A stretch of DNA of 36,538 bases from Streptomyces ruber. Its GTDB lineage: Bacteria > Actinomycetota > Actinomycetes > Streptomycetales > Streptomycetaceae. A program made the position numbers and the translations under genes. Shown here piece after piece: positions 1 through 9,628 of this stretch. The stretch covers positions 1 to 36,538 of the forward strand of contig NZ_BMQK01000030.1 in NCBI RefSeq assembly GCF_014648075.1. Direction: 5' to 3'. The notes beneath the pieces were generated by a model. The model made no database searches, was not told where the DNA came from, and worked only from the letters and a program-made list of their open reading frames with translations. Each line of letters opens with the position of its first letter. Position 1 is the first letter of the stretch.

Positions 1-151
1 CGTCGTCGAGGCGCCCGAGGTCGATGCCGCGCACCTCGGCGCCGAAGCCCGGGCCGAGCCGGGTGATCCGGGCACCCGCCGAGGTCAGCCGGTCGGTGCC
101 GGAGGCGGTACCGGTAGCAATATCGGTGGGCTGTTCACTGGTGATGGTCAT
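1..151 (-). CDS. tauD: TauD/TfdA-family dioxygenase, N-terminal part (runs off the left edge)
   Basis: The 50 visible residues start MTITSEQPTD and reach GFGAEVRGIDLGRLDD, which matches the N-terminal signature of the TauD/TfdA Fe(II)/2-oxoglutarate dioxygenases (G-A-E-x-x-G-x-D-L). These enzymes oxidise taurine or other sulfonates to release sulfite in the cytoplasm. The HxD...H iron ligands lie outside the window, so activity cannot be judged. The gene lies 77 bp downstream of the ABC ATPase gene on the same strand and is probably its last or next operon member. Substrate (taurine or another alkanesulfonate) is inferred from the neighbours only. Confidence 0.8.
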   Translation of the reverse strand, partial: MTITSEQPTDIATGTASGTDRLTSAGARITRLGPGFGAEVRGIDLGRLDD

Positions 152-228
152 GTGTGACGTCCTTTCGTGTCGTGTGCGTCGCCGTACGCGTCTTGCCTGC
201 GGTGTGCGTCGTTGCGTCGTGTCGTGCC

Positions 229-1042
<814 letters not shown>

Positions 1043-1056
<14 letters not shown>

Positions 1057-2125
1057 CGGGCAGTCCCTTCAGGTAGAAGGCGTCGCGGACGGCCTGCTGG
1101 GACGGCGCCGCGTCGATCTGCTTCTGGTCCGCCAGGAACCGGCCGGTGTCGGTGACGTAGGCGGCCAGCTCGCCCGGGGCTCCCTCGGTGCCCAGCCACT
1201 CCGCGGAGGCGACCTCTTCGGGGATGAGGAACACGCCCTGCGAGAGCTGCGTCCTGGCGTCCTCGACGCTGATGCCGAGCTCGGCCGCGATGGCCTCGGC
1301 GGAGCCGTCGGGGTCGGACCTGATCCGGCGCAGCGCCTCCGCTTCCACCTCGCGCCACACGTCGATCGCCCTGGGGTCCCGGCTGATCAGGTCGTCCGAG
1401 ACCACGGCGAGGTCCAGGGTCGGTCTCCCGGAGCGGCCGATCTCCTTGCTGCTGATGAGCTGCGTGCCGGACGTGCGCAGCTCGTCCAGCGTGGGCAGCC
1501 AGACGTAGGCGGCGTCGATGTCCTTCCGCTGCCATGCCGCGAGGATCGCCTGGGGCTGCAGATCGACCAGCTTGACGTCGGACGCCGTGACACCGGCCTG
1601 TTCCAGTGCGGCGAGCAGGCTGTAGTGCGACGTGGAAGCGAACGGTGTGGCGACGGTACGGCCCTTGAGGCTGGCGACGTCGGAGATCCCGGAGCCCTTA
1701 TGGGCCACCAGGGCTTCGTTCTCGCCCGCGACGTCGAGTACGAACGCGACCTTGTAGGGAATCGGGGAGGAGCCGGACAGACCGCGGGCGAAGGGGCTGG
1801 ACCCCAGGGCGCCGATGTCCAGCGACTTGCCGATGAACGCCTGATTGACACTGGCACCGGAGTCGAACTTGATCCAGCTGATCTCGTACTCCGGCAGGGC
1901 CTTCTCCAGCAGCTTCTGGTTCTTCACCAGCAGGTCACCACTGGGAAAGGCGAAGTAGCCGATGCGCAGCCGCTTGGCCCCGCCCGCGCCCGCGGATCCG
2001 CCGTCGCCGCCGGAGCAGCCGGTGACGGCCGCGGAGGCCGCGGCCAGCACGGCGGCGAGCACGGCCCGGCGAGTCGGCCGGCGCGCGACGGGGCCGGTGG
2101 GAACTCGGGTCACCGATCGAGTCAT
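1043..2125 (-). CDS. tauA: Sulfonate/taurine ABC transporter substrate-binding lipoprotein
   Basis: A 360-residue periplasmic-binding-type protein of the TauA/SsuA family. The chosen start MTRSVTRVPT gives a leader with paired arginines (RRPTRRAV), a hydrophobic stretch and the lipobox VTGC, so the mature protein is a lipoprotein anchored outside the membrane. The body carries the family hallmark IGALGSSPFARGLSG (the ligand-site loop) and later DIDAAYVWLPTLDEL. A start 43 codons further upstream exists but would put the signal peptide inside the protein and would cover a tandem repeat, so it is rejected. No strong ribosome site precedes the chosen ATG. It sits between permease and ATPase genes in the same operon. 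Confidence 0.9.
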
Positions 2126-2139
2126 TCGGAAGCCGTTTC

Positions 2140-2170
2140 TGTATGGATCCTGTATGGATCTGTATGGATG
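2140..2170. repeat. Three direct copies of TGTATGGATC just upstream of tauA
   Basis: The ten-base unit TGTATGGATC occurs at 2140-2149 and 2151-2160, and with one change (final G) at 2161-2170. The array lies 15-45 bp before the tauA start within the tauC-tauA spacer. It could be a slippage product or a set of half-sites; nothing else is known. Confidence 0.75.
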
Positions 2171-2246
2171 CGAGCGGGGATGCGAGTGGCATTGGGAGTG
2201 CGGAGGCTGGGGCCGGACGACGGATTCAGCGCGCCGGTCCGGTGAT

Positions 2247-3125
2247 CTAGGCACGGCCGCGCCAGGGCACGGCGGCGCGTTCCAGCCGGAGCAGGAGGCC
2301 GTCGATGACGAGGCCGGAGAGTCCGATGGCGGCGATACCGACGATCACCACCGGGGTGTTGTTGTAGTTGGCGGCGTCCTTGACCATTCCGCCGATGCCG
2401 GGCAGTCCGTTGACCAGTTCGGCGGCGACGAGGGAGGAGTAGGCCACCCCCACCGCCAGCCGGATGCCGGTGAGCGTCTCCGGCAGCGCGGAAGGGACGA
2501 TGACGTCTTTGACGAGGTCCCACCGCGACGCGCCGAGGGCACGGGCCGCCTCCAGCAGGCTCTGGGGTACGGCCGTGACGGCCGTGGTGGTGGACACCGC
2601 CACGGGCGGGAAGGCGGCCACGGCCAGCAGCGTGATCTTCGGCTCCTCGTTGATGCCCAACCAGACGATGAGCAGCGAGAAGTACGCCAGCGGCGGCAGG
2701 GTCCGCAGGAAGGTGATCCAAGGCTCGAACAGCGAGCGCATCCAGCCGACGGTTCCCATCACCAGGCCGAACAGCAGCCCGGCGACGATGCCGATGCCCG
2801 CTCCGATGCCGATGCGGCGCAGGCTGATGCCCAAGTGCTCGATCAGGTACGTGCCGTTGTAACCGCGCACCCCGTCGTGTGCCGTGGAGACGTCGATGAA
2901 CGCGTCCCACACCGCGGCTGGTGGCGGAACGAGCGTCTCGCTCCAGGCTCCGCTCGCCGCCACCACCTGCCACCCGGCGAGAGACAGCAGGAGCGAGCCG
3001 AACGGCAGTCCGGCCCGGCGCAGCATCGCCCGGGTGACCCGCGCGCGGGGACGCTGACGCGGCGGCGGTGATGCGGCGGGCGGGTGGTCGGAGCCCGGTT
3101 CCGGCACGGTGGGGGCAGTGGGCAT
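2247..3125 (-). CDS. tauC: Sulfonate/taurine ABC transporter permease
   Basis: A 292-residue inner-membrane permease of the BPD_transp_1 family (SsuC/TauC type). After a Pro/Arg-rich cytoplasmic N terminus comes a first membrane segment (LPFGSLLLSLAGW), then about five more, and the EAA loop EAARALGASRWDLV that docks to the ATPase. The ATG at 3125 is preceded by GGAGG eight bases upstream, so it is preferred over a 49-codon longer reading. It is the first structural gene of the operon tauC-tauA-tauB-tauD and is preceded by a long leader holding repeats, hairpins and a Cys-rich leader peptide. Confidence 0.92.
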   Translation of the reverse strand: MPTAPTVPEPGSDHPPAASPPPRQRPRARVTRAMLRRAGLPFGSLLLSLAGWQVVAASGAWSETLVPPPAAVWDAFIDVSTAHDGVRGYNGTYLIEHLGISLRRIGIGAGIGIVAGLLFGLVMGTVGWMRSLFEPWITFLRTLPPLAYFSLLIVWLGINEEPKITLLAVAAFPPVAVSTTTAVTAVPQSLLEAARALGASRWDLVKDVIVPSALPETLTGIRLAVGVAYSSLVAAELVNGLPGIGGMVKDAANYNNTPVVIVGIAAIGLSGLVIDGLLLRLERAAVPWRGRA

Positions 3126-3170
3126 GGGTCGGCCTCCATGAGGGTGCCGGACATGAGCAGCTGACAAGGC

Positions 3171-3229
3171 CGGCAGATGGATCGGCAGATGGGGTCGGCA
3201 GATAGGGGTCGGCCAATGAGAGGCCGACC
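3171..3229 (-). repeat. CGGCAGAT direct repeats and an 8-bp inverted repeat in the tauC leader
   Basis: CGGCAGAT recurs at 3171, 3183 and 3196, followed by GGTCGGCC (3207-3214) and its exact complement GGCCGACC (3222-3229), which could form a hairpin with a 7-base loop. All of it lies in the 5' leader between the Cys leader peptide and tauC. Confidence 0.65.
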
Positions 3230-3345
3230 AATGGCATCGACCGCGAGAGACGGCTGTCCAGGGGGCGGCCAAAAGGTCAGCCGGAAGCTGGGGCAGCGCG
3301 ACTTCGGCGAGCGGCGGAATCCGGGAGGCGCAGGAGCGCAGGAAG

Positions 3346-3374
3346 GCACCCTTCAGGGGTGCGGGATTCCCCGC
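3346..3374 (-). promoter_or_regulatory. Pair of overlapping hairpins, candidate transcription attenuator
   Basis: Two hairpins share bases and cannot form together. The distal one pairs GCACCC (3346-3351) with GGGTGC (3357-3362). The proximal one pairs GCGGG (3361-3365) with CCCGC (3370-3374). On the minus-strand transcript they follow the stop of the Cys leader peptide by roughly 40 bases and precede tauC, the arrangement expected for a terminator/antiterminator switch. The distal hairpin is followed only by a short mixed U run, so a translational effect is also possible. Confidence 0.5.
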
Positions 3375-3416
3375 CGGGTGATCTCACCGGACGGTGAACA
3401 CCTCACGGACGCGAGG

Positions 3417-3488
3417 TCAGCAACAACACGAAACGGAGCGACGACACAGGTCGATGACCAGGCGCTGCACCAGGAGTTCGCGATTCAC
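3417..3488 (-). CDS. Poly-cysteine leader peptide (23 codons) of the tau operon
   Basis: Read on the minus strand from a GTG at 3488, the ORF begins VNRELLVQ and ends LCRRSVSCCC followed by TGA. It is too short for ordinary gene callers. The pattern (basic/Leu-rich N part, a DLCRR-like centre, Cys codons at the end) matches the small actinobacterial leader peptides found before sulfur-assimilation genes. In mycobacteria, poly-Cys leaderless ORFs are known as cysteine-responsive attenuators. Here the three consecutive Cys codons (TGT TGT TGC) directly precede the stop and the two competing hairpins. Ribosome stalling when Cys-tRNA is scarce would be the expected signal to switch on sulfonate uptake. 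No Shine-Dalgarno precedes the GTG, in keeping with a near-leaderless mRNA. Confidence 0.75.
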   Translation of the reverse strand: MNRELLVQRLVIDLCRRSVSCCC

Positions 3489-3496
3489 AGTGCATC

Positions 3497-3525
3497 TTTT
3501 TACAGCAGGAACCGTGTGCATCCAA
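3497..3525 (-). promoter_or_regulatory. Candidate promoter of the leader peptide and tau operon
   Basis: On the minus strand TTGGAT (3525-3520) and TAAAAA (3502-3497) are separated by exactly 17 bases, and the GTG of the leader peptide starts 8 bases after the -10 box. Transcription would therefore begin at or within a few bases of the leader start codon. Confidence 0.5.
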
Positions 3526-4032
3526 GAGCAAGTCCATTGGCTGGAACGGCCGACCGGTCACGGCGGACGGCACGGCGAGCGTTCGCCGGCCCTCGGACCG
3601 GACGCGGATCACCGACGTTCGTCCGTCACAGGTGGTGCGTAGAGTCACGGCTCACTTATTCCGGTATCGAGCTCGTGAAGCGCGCGCAGGCCGACCTGCC
3701 CAGGGCCGCCGCCACGCTGTGTGGCTGACCCCCACCGTGACTCCTCAGCCGCTTCTCGTTCCGCCTTCCTGGCTTTCTGGCTTCCTTTCTTCCTCGCGTA
3801 TCTGCTCTTTGGTGCTGTGAGTTCTTCGACGGTTGGTCGGTCCACCGCTCGGCGATGTCGATCGACGGGCCGACATGTGACAGCCACGCAAGACGGACCG
3901 GCGACGCCCGGGAAGACACGGGCGATGTTCCCCGTTGTTTCCCCGCGGATGCATCCCGGGCCATGGGCGGCCATTTGGGCGGGCCAGGGGCCGCGCCCAC
4001 GTTGCTTTCGGGCGGATGGACAAGGTGAGGCC
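3526..4032. other. Gene-poor spacer
   Basis: Open frames here show no recognisable domains and lack the codon bias of the neighbours. I see only the upstream flank of the tau promoter and no RNA gene. Confidence 0.4.
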
Positions 4033-4224
4033 GTCAGTGACAAGTGCGAAAGGACGACGAACACGGCGGACATCGTGGAGACGGCGGCGCGCAAGGTCTT
4101 CGAGTGTTACGACGTGGACGGGGACGGTCTGGTCACCGCAGACGAGTACCGGAAGGTTGCGGTTCTGGGCAGCCATGAATCGCTGACTTCAACGGCCCCG
4201 CACGTGGCGAAACTGCCAGCGTAA
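4033..4224 (+). pseudogene. Remnant of an EF-hand calcium-binding protein
   Basis: The frame reads VSDKCERTTNT at its start and then carries one clear EF-hand loop, DVDGDGLVTADE, flanked by the helices KVFECY and YRKVAVLG. Streptomyces calcium-binding proteins of this type usually start MSDK and hold three or four EF-hands in about 170 residues. Here the first codon is GTC rather than a start, and the reading stops after about 63 residues with no second loop. It looks like a 5' fragment whose start codon has decayed. It lies next to IS debris, which probably removed the rest. Confidence 0.55.
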
Positions 4225-4303
4225 GTGCACATGGCTGACGCCCTGCTCGGTGACGCTGGTGCTGGTGTTGGTGCCGGGCGGCCCGGCGAGCAGGGGACGG
4301 GTC

Positions 4304-4510
4304 TCATGAGGCGAGGCTGAGGCCGCCCGGCGGCTCCTGCAGCTTGAGCAGCCCTTGGGCGACCACGTCAGTATCGTCAGTGGGCGACTCCGTCCTCGGA
4401 CACAGCCGTTGACGATACGGAGACGAGGGCCTCGACCTTATGGTCGCGGTCCTCGTTGGGTGTTCGTAGGTGATCTCGATGCCGAGGGCTTCGTAGCGGT
4501 GGTTTGTTAG
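4304..4510 (-). pseudogene. Possible C-terminal remnant of a site-specific recombinase
   Basis: Downstream of the IS630 remnant one minus-strand frame reads EALGIEITYEHPTRTATIRS, then SRPSSPYRQRLCPR, and ends at 4304. That wording resembles the extreme C terminus of large actinobacterial serine recombinases, but no catalytic part is present and the recognition is from memory only. It could equally be a chance reading. Confidence 0.25.
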
Positions 4511-4559
4511 GGCGGGGTCAGGTAGGGGTCGAGTCGTCGGCCGTGGTGGACGGCGTCGA

Positions 4560-5622
4560 TCAGGTCCTGCAGTGGTGCCGGCGGGGGGCGTGCTGGACCA
4601 GGCTTTCCACCAGCGTTGCAGCATGATGGCCGGGGTGATCCAGCTGCGGACGGCCCGCAGAGTCTGTGGCCAGCGAGGCCGCTGGGGTGGGCGGGTGCCC
4701 CCTCTCTGACCCGGGCGGGTCGGCTGCCGGGGGCAGGCCGGCATGCCAGCAGAAGGAGAACGCGCAGTTGACCAGGGTCTGGTGGCGGCGGCGCATGGCG
4801 TGGGAGACGTGGGTGTTCAGGCGGTCCCACACCAGCACGATCGGTGCCCTGAGGAGCTGGTGGGCACCGTCGATCAGCGCGATGAAGTCCCGCTCGCCCA
4901 GGCTGCGGCGCTTGCCCCTGCCCGCCGGGTGCGCGATCAGCCGGTGGCACAGCCGGGCCCGGGAACCGGGCCGCATCGCGATTAGCCCGGCCACCGACAG
5001 GCGCCCCGAGCGCGGCCCGCTGACGGTCAGACCGGGGTGCGGCCGCGCCGGCCCCAGGTGCGTCCCCTGGGCGGCCGCCGGGTGAAACCCGCCTCGTCCT
5101 CGAAGCAGAGGTAGCCCCCGCCGGCCGGCCGGCCCCTTTCACCTCGTCCCAGGTCGCCTCCTCCCAGGCGGTCACGGCCGGCTCGTCGCGCTCGGCGAGC
5201 CGCCGCGCGGGAACCTGCGGGCTGAGGCCGAGCCGGTGCATCAGCCGCGTCGCCCCGGAGACGCTGTAGGAGACGTGGAACTTCCGCCCGATCAGCGTGG
5301 CCACCCGCGCGGCGGTCCACACCTGGTCCTCCACCCAGCCGTGCGCGGCCGGGCCCTGCTCCAGATACGCGGCCAGTCTCTCCAGGCAGCGCGTGGACAG
5401 TCGGCACCTCGATCCCGTCGGGCCACGGGAAGCCAGCGCCCGCACGCCGCCGTCCCGACACAGCTGATGCCACTGATAGGCCGACTTCCGGCTCACCCGG
5501 AGCTGCCGCGCGACCTCCGTCGGCCTGATGCCCCGCTCGAACGCCTCGGCGGCCTGCATCCGCACGGTCTCCCGGCGTCCGCGTCCCGCGGCGGTCAGCC
5601 CGCCCCCATCCGCATACCTCAC
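4560..5622 (-). pseudogene. IS630-family transposase remnant with frameshifts
   Basis: The N-terminal helix-turn-helix (TEVARQLRVSRKSAYQWHQL) and the stretch RCLERLAAYLEQGPAAHGWV are read in one frame from about 5622 to 5150. The first catalytic region FEDEAGF is in a second frame near 5100-5030, and DFIALIDGAHQLL with VLVWDRLNTHVSHAM is in a third frame down to about 4790. At least two frameshifts therefore break the gene. The last catalytic Glu region (normally in a NPVE motif) is not recognisable, so the 3' part is lost or scrambled. It is IS630/Tc1-type by the DE...D spacing and wording. I could not define terminal repeats or a TA duplication. Confidence 0.8.
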
Positions 5623-5647
5623 ACACCACGGAGTACAACCATCGCAC

Positions 5648-6066
5648 CAGGCGAAGCAGGGACTTCCCTCAGCTTCACCCTAATGAGCCGGAGTCAGTAA
5701 GTCCGGAACACGGCCGTGCCAGATGTGGACCGCGCCGGTCACGGCGAGACGGCCGCGGTTGTGCTTCATAGTCCGGTCACTTTGATCGACGGAGGTTACG
5801 GCCTTCCCCATGAAGGGAGGGGAGTGGAATCCAGTGCCCGCAGCGACCGTCCCGTGCCTGCCGCGATGGCCGCGGTAACGGCGTCCCCCACTCTGAGCCG
5901 CACGGCTATGCCCGGGCTGTACCGCCCGTCACCGGGGACGGGGCCGGGGCCGAGGGGGCTGCGCGTATAGAGGCCGTATAGGGGGTGGCCGGGGAGTCCA
6001 CGGAGCGCCACTCAAGCGGAGCAGCGACACACACGGAGCAGGGTCCATGCGCAAGGGAGGCGGCTC
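5648..6066. other. Spacer before the Eis-like pseudogene
   Basis: About 420 bp with no convincing gene on either strand. It ends with the ribosome site GGGAGG at about 6055 that serves the ATG at 6067. Confidence 0.4.
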
Positions 6067-7276
6067 ATGGCCGACGTCGATGTCCGAGTCCTCGCGAAGT
6101 CGGAGCTTCGAGCCGGGCAGGACTTGGCGAGAGCGGCGCACCACACCTCCCCGATCTCAGACCGCGAATGGGCGTACGCCCAGGACCTCCACGAGCCCGG
6201 ACTGGCACTGGGCGCGTTCCTCGGCGCAGATCTGGTCGGCACGACCTTTCTCCTGCGCTCACGACTCGGGCTGCTCAACGGAGCGACCGTGCCCATGGCC
6301 GCCACGACCGGAATCGCCGTGCGTGGCGACCGTACCCGTCGTGGGATCTTCACCCGGCTGGAGCGCGAAAACCTGGACCTGGCTGTGGAACAAGGATTCC
6401 CCGTGGTCGGCAGCCGGGTGAGCGAGGCGACGATCTACGGCCGCTTCGGCCACGGGGTCGGCAGCACGGACCCGCGCAGTGCGGCTGTACCCGCACGAAG
6501 CCCGGCTGCGGCCCGAGGTGCCCGCCCACAGGGAGGTGCGGCTGATCGATGGCGAGACGTCCATCGGCCTGCTGCCTCGGCTGTACGAACGGCTTGGCCT
6601 CTACCGGCCCGGCGTGATCGAGCGTCCCGCGAGCTGGTGGAAAGCCAAGTGGGAGCCGCTGGTGCACTCGGGCAAAGGGGACGTGGTTGCGGTGCACTCG
6701 GGGCCGGACGGCGATGACGGCTTCGCCGTGTACCAGGCGATGCGCAGCGAGGACTCCGGTGCCCGGGTCACCCTGATGGTCACGGACTTTCACGCGGCGA
6801 ACCCGCAAGCCGTCGCGGGCCTGTGGCGCTTCCTGCTGGATGTGGACCTGGTCGAGGAGGTGTGCGCACGCCGTCGGCCGACCGATGAGCTGGTGGAGGG
6901 GATGCTGGCGGACTGGAGGGCCTGCCGCACCCACTCCTTCAACGACGACCTGTGGCTACGCCTTGTCGACGTACCCAGGGCACTCGACGCACGCTCCTAC
7001 CGCGACGGCGACCCCTTCATTCTGGAGATCACCGATGACCTCCTACCTGCCAACTCCGGAAGCTTCCGTATCGTGTTCGACGGTGTCGAACGAACAGGGA
7101 AACAGCCTCAACTCTCCATCATTGTCATGGCGTTGGCCATGGTCTAACTCGGCGGCACGAGTTTTACGACCCTGGCGGCCATCGGACTGCTGAGGGTGAT
7201 TGACACCAAGGCACTGCCGAACGCGGACCGCCTCTTCGGCACAGACACGGCGGCGTTCTGCGGAACGACGTTCTGA
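6067..7276 (+). pseudogene. Eis-type GNAT acetyltransferase, broken by a frameshift and a stop
   Basis: Eis-family enzymes are about 400-residue proteins with two GNAT folds and a C-terminal SCP2-like domain, and acetylate amines such as aminoglycosides. Here the first GNAT part (AATTGIAVRGDRTRRGIFTR, acetyl-CoA loop) is in frame from 6067 to about 6465. The second part (ASWWKAKWEP) continues in another frame, so there is a frameshift near 6465-6480. The SCP2-like end reads GSFRIVFDGVERT, meets a TAA at 7145-7147, and then continues in the same frame as LGGTSFTTLAA to AFCGTTF and TGA at 7276, the usual end of the family. The TAA probably replaces a Tyr codon. Good ribosome site; two independent lesions mean no function. 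Confidence 0.8.
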
Positions 7277-7334
7277 CGCACTATGCCTCGGCCGCGGAGC
7301 TCGGACTGGCGCCCCGGCGGGACCGGAACCGGGA

Positions 7335-7624
7335 CGCGGCGCCGCTCCATCAAGTCGCGGTGCCCGCGCGGCACGGTGTCGGGCCGGACCAGTAGCTGTA
7401 GCCGGCGCAGGACCTGGCAGGGCAGGGGTGTCAGCAGGGCGGCAAGGAACACTCGGTCTTGCGAAGCAAGCTTCAGGTGGGTTTGCGCCGAGCTGCCGCT
7501 CGAGGACGGTGACCTGGTGGCGTGAGGCGAGGATCTCCGCGTCCTTGTCGCGGTCGCTCATCGGCAGCAACCGTAGCGCGGCGTACGAGTCGGTGACGGT
7601 CGGGCAGGCGAGACGAAGCAGCAC
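7335..7624 (-). pseudogene. 5' fragment of an IS-type integrase/transposase
   Basis: The minus strand begins MLLRLACPTVTDSYAALRLL and continues SDRDKDAEILASRHQVTVLE, the typical start of a widespread Streptomyces rve-type integrase. A frame change near 7460 leads to PLPCQVLRRLQLLVRPDTV and HRDLMERR, after which similarity ends. The catalytic rve domain is absent. It lies directly behind the dead acetyltransferase gene on the opposite strand. Confidence 0.65.
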
Positions 7625-7909
7625 GAGTGCTCATCCTGCCGCACTGTCGATGGCGCTCCTGAGCTGCATGGATGACATTTCCGGCAGGCGCGGAGCCCGC
7701 CGACCGATCAGGCCCGACCACTGATCCGGCACACCGCGCGGAGCGCAGCAGCCTCACGTGTAGGAGCATGTCATCGCATTTCGGGCACTTGGCCAAATGA
7801 TCTTATAGATCTCGATCAAAAGTGGCATGTACGGGCGGCTCTCTTGTTTGATGTCTCGTCTATGCAGATGTGAAGCCTCTGTGTAGATGTACAGAGAGTT
7901 GAGAAGAAC
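7625..7909. other. AT-richer upstream region of the DNRLRE gene
   Basis: This 285-bp stretch is noticeably richer in A/T than the surroundings, especially 7760-7905, as expected for a promoter region. I could not choose one promoter with confidence. Confidence 0.35.
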
Positions 7910-8790
7910 GTGAGATGCGAGAAGGGGAGACGGACGAGTCCGTCTCCTGGGGGGACTCCCGGACCGTCCGGGAGCCTGAGGTGGGCAGTCCTCGGTCTGG
8001 CCACTGCTCTGGTTGCGCAGACGGCGCTGATGTCCGTGGGTTCGGGCGCCGCGTTCGCCGTGTCCGCCGCGGCGGTGTCCGGTGAGGCCACGGACGTACC
8101 GACGAAGGCCGAGTCGGCTGCTTCGTCGGCCGGTTCGGTGGCTGTGGCGCTGCTGATGGCGCGGTCGCAGGACCGGAAGATCGAGGTGAGCTCGGAGCGT
8201 ACGGCGGACTCGACCACATGGGCGCTGCCCAGCGGTGAGTTGCAGACGTCCGCGTACGCCGGGCCGATCCGGGAGCAGGTCGCCGGAGAGTGGCACGACA
8301 TCGATACGTCCCTGTCGGACACCGGTGCGAACCTGGAACCGAAGGTGGCCGCGGCCGACATCGAGGTGTCGGACGGTGGTGACACGAGGCTGGCGTCGGT
8401 GTCGAAGGGGAACAAGTCCTTCGCGCTGGGCTGGGACGAGAAGCTGCCCGAGCCGGAGGTCAAGGGGGACACCGCTTCCAACGACCTGGGAAAGGGCCAG
8501 ACCCTGACGGTGACCGCGCTGTCCCAGGGCTTCTCCCAGAACGTGCTGCTGGACGAGGCCCCGGACCGGCAGCTGTCGTACCGGATTCCGGTGAAGCCGG
8601 ACGGGCTGGAACTGTCCAAGGCCGGCTCCGGCCGCCTCCTGATGAAGGACGACGCCGGGAAGCTGGTGGCCGAGGCACCCGCTCCGATGATGTGGGACTC
8701 GTCCAGGGACAGTGCCGCCGGTGAGTCCAGGCATCAGGCGAAGGTCGACACGCGCGTCGAGACCGCCGACGACGGTTCCCAGACGCTGGG
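7910..8790 (+). pseudogene. N-terminal third of a large secreted DNRLRE/RHS-like protein, truncated by IS3
   Basis: The protein has a Sec-type signal peptide (WAVLGLATALVAQ then GAAFAVSAAA) followed by SGELQTSAYAGPIREQVAGE, EWHDIDTSLSDTGANLEPKV and LSQGFSQNVLLDEAPDRQ. That series is characteristic of the N-terminal part of very large Streptomyces wall/secreted proteins that go on to DNRLRE and RHS repeats and often end in a toxin domain. Similarity stops at DDGSQTL (about 8790), where the sequence switches into the 3' end of an IS3 transposase on the other strand. Only about 290 residues remain. The GTG start at 7910 follows a GAGAAG ribosome site. The missing 3' end may be the DNase-like tip at 14300-14930. 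Confidence 0.7.
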
Positions 8791-9628
8791 CTGCGGTAGC
8801 CGAGGCTGCTGTGCAGCCGGTGCAGGTTGTACCAGCCTTCGATGAAGTCGAAGATCGCGGTGCGGGCAGCGGCCCGGCTGGGCCAGGCAGCGGTGTGGGC
8901 AGTTCCCGTTTGAGGGTGGCGAAGAACGACTCGGCGAGTGCGTTGTCCCAGCACTGTCCGGTGCGGCCGACGGAGAGGCGGACGCCGAACGTCTTGGCCA
9001 GGGTGCCGAAGTGTCGGCTGACGTACTGGCAGCCGCGGTCCGAGTGAAAGATCACCGGCCGGTTGGGCCGACGCCGCCGGCAGGCGGTGCTGAGGGCGTC
9101 GGCGACCAGTTCGGTGCGCAGGTGGCCGGCGGTGGACCAGCCGACCACGCGGCGGGAGGCGATGTCGATGACGGTGGCCAGATAGAGCCAGCCCTCCGCG
9201 GTGGGGACGTAGGTGATGTCACCGCACCAGCGGGTGTCGAGGCCGCCTGGGTCGGGAGCGAAGTCGCGGGCGAGGAGATCGGGCCGGGAGGCGGCCCGCG
9301 GGTCGGGCACCGTGGTCGGCCGTCGTCGCCTGCGGTGCCGCCCCTGCAGCCCGGCCTCGCGCATCAGCCGGGCGATGCGGCGGCGGCCGCAGTCCTCGCC
9401 CTGCCGTCGCAGGACAGCGTGGATGCGCGGGGCCCCGTAGGCTCCGCGCGAGTGCGCGTCGACTGCGGTGATCTCCTCGGTCAGCTCGGCATCGCGGACC
9501 GCCCGCGGGCCGGGCCGGCCCGTGCGGCGGGCGTAGAAGGCGGCTCGGGAGACCTCAAGCAGTTCACAGGCGCGTTGGACGCTGTGACCGCCTCGCTTCT
9601 CCGCCTCGATGAACGGGTGCACCGGCAC
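8791..9628 (-). pseudogene. IS3 transposase OrfB (DDE integrase), frameshifted near its end
   Basis: From a GTG at 9628 the frame reads VHPFIEAEKRGGHSVQRACE (HTH_21 region) and then the rve catalytic core: first Asp in CGDITYVPTAEGWLYLATVI, second in FHSDRGCQYVSRHFG, and Glu in NALAESFFATLKREL, so the DDE triad is intact. Near 8897-8901 a C-run appears one base short: the correct ending (FDFIEGWYNLHRLHSSLGYR) is in the neighbouring frame. The C terminus is then cut at the junction with the DNRLRE gene. Either lesion alone would probably inactivate it, although the frameshift could be a sequencing error. Confidence 0.8.

Noticed and set aside
1962..3071. Plus-strand 369-codon frame opposite the permease gene
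   Set aside because: Composition is typical of antisense to a membrane protein gene, and the minus-strand permease is clear.
3500..4030. Possible tRNA or attachment site beside the tau operon
   Set aside because: No cloverleaf or CCA-type end could be found on either strand.
7754..8790. Extension of the minus-strand transposase frame past the IS3 end
   Set aside because: It is only the antisense of the DNRLRE fragment, reached because of the frameshift; the true transposase ends at about 8791.
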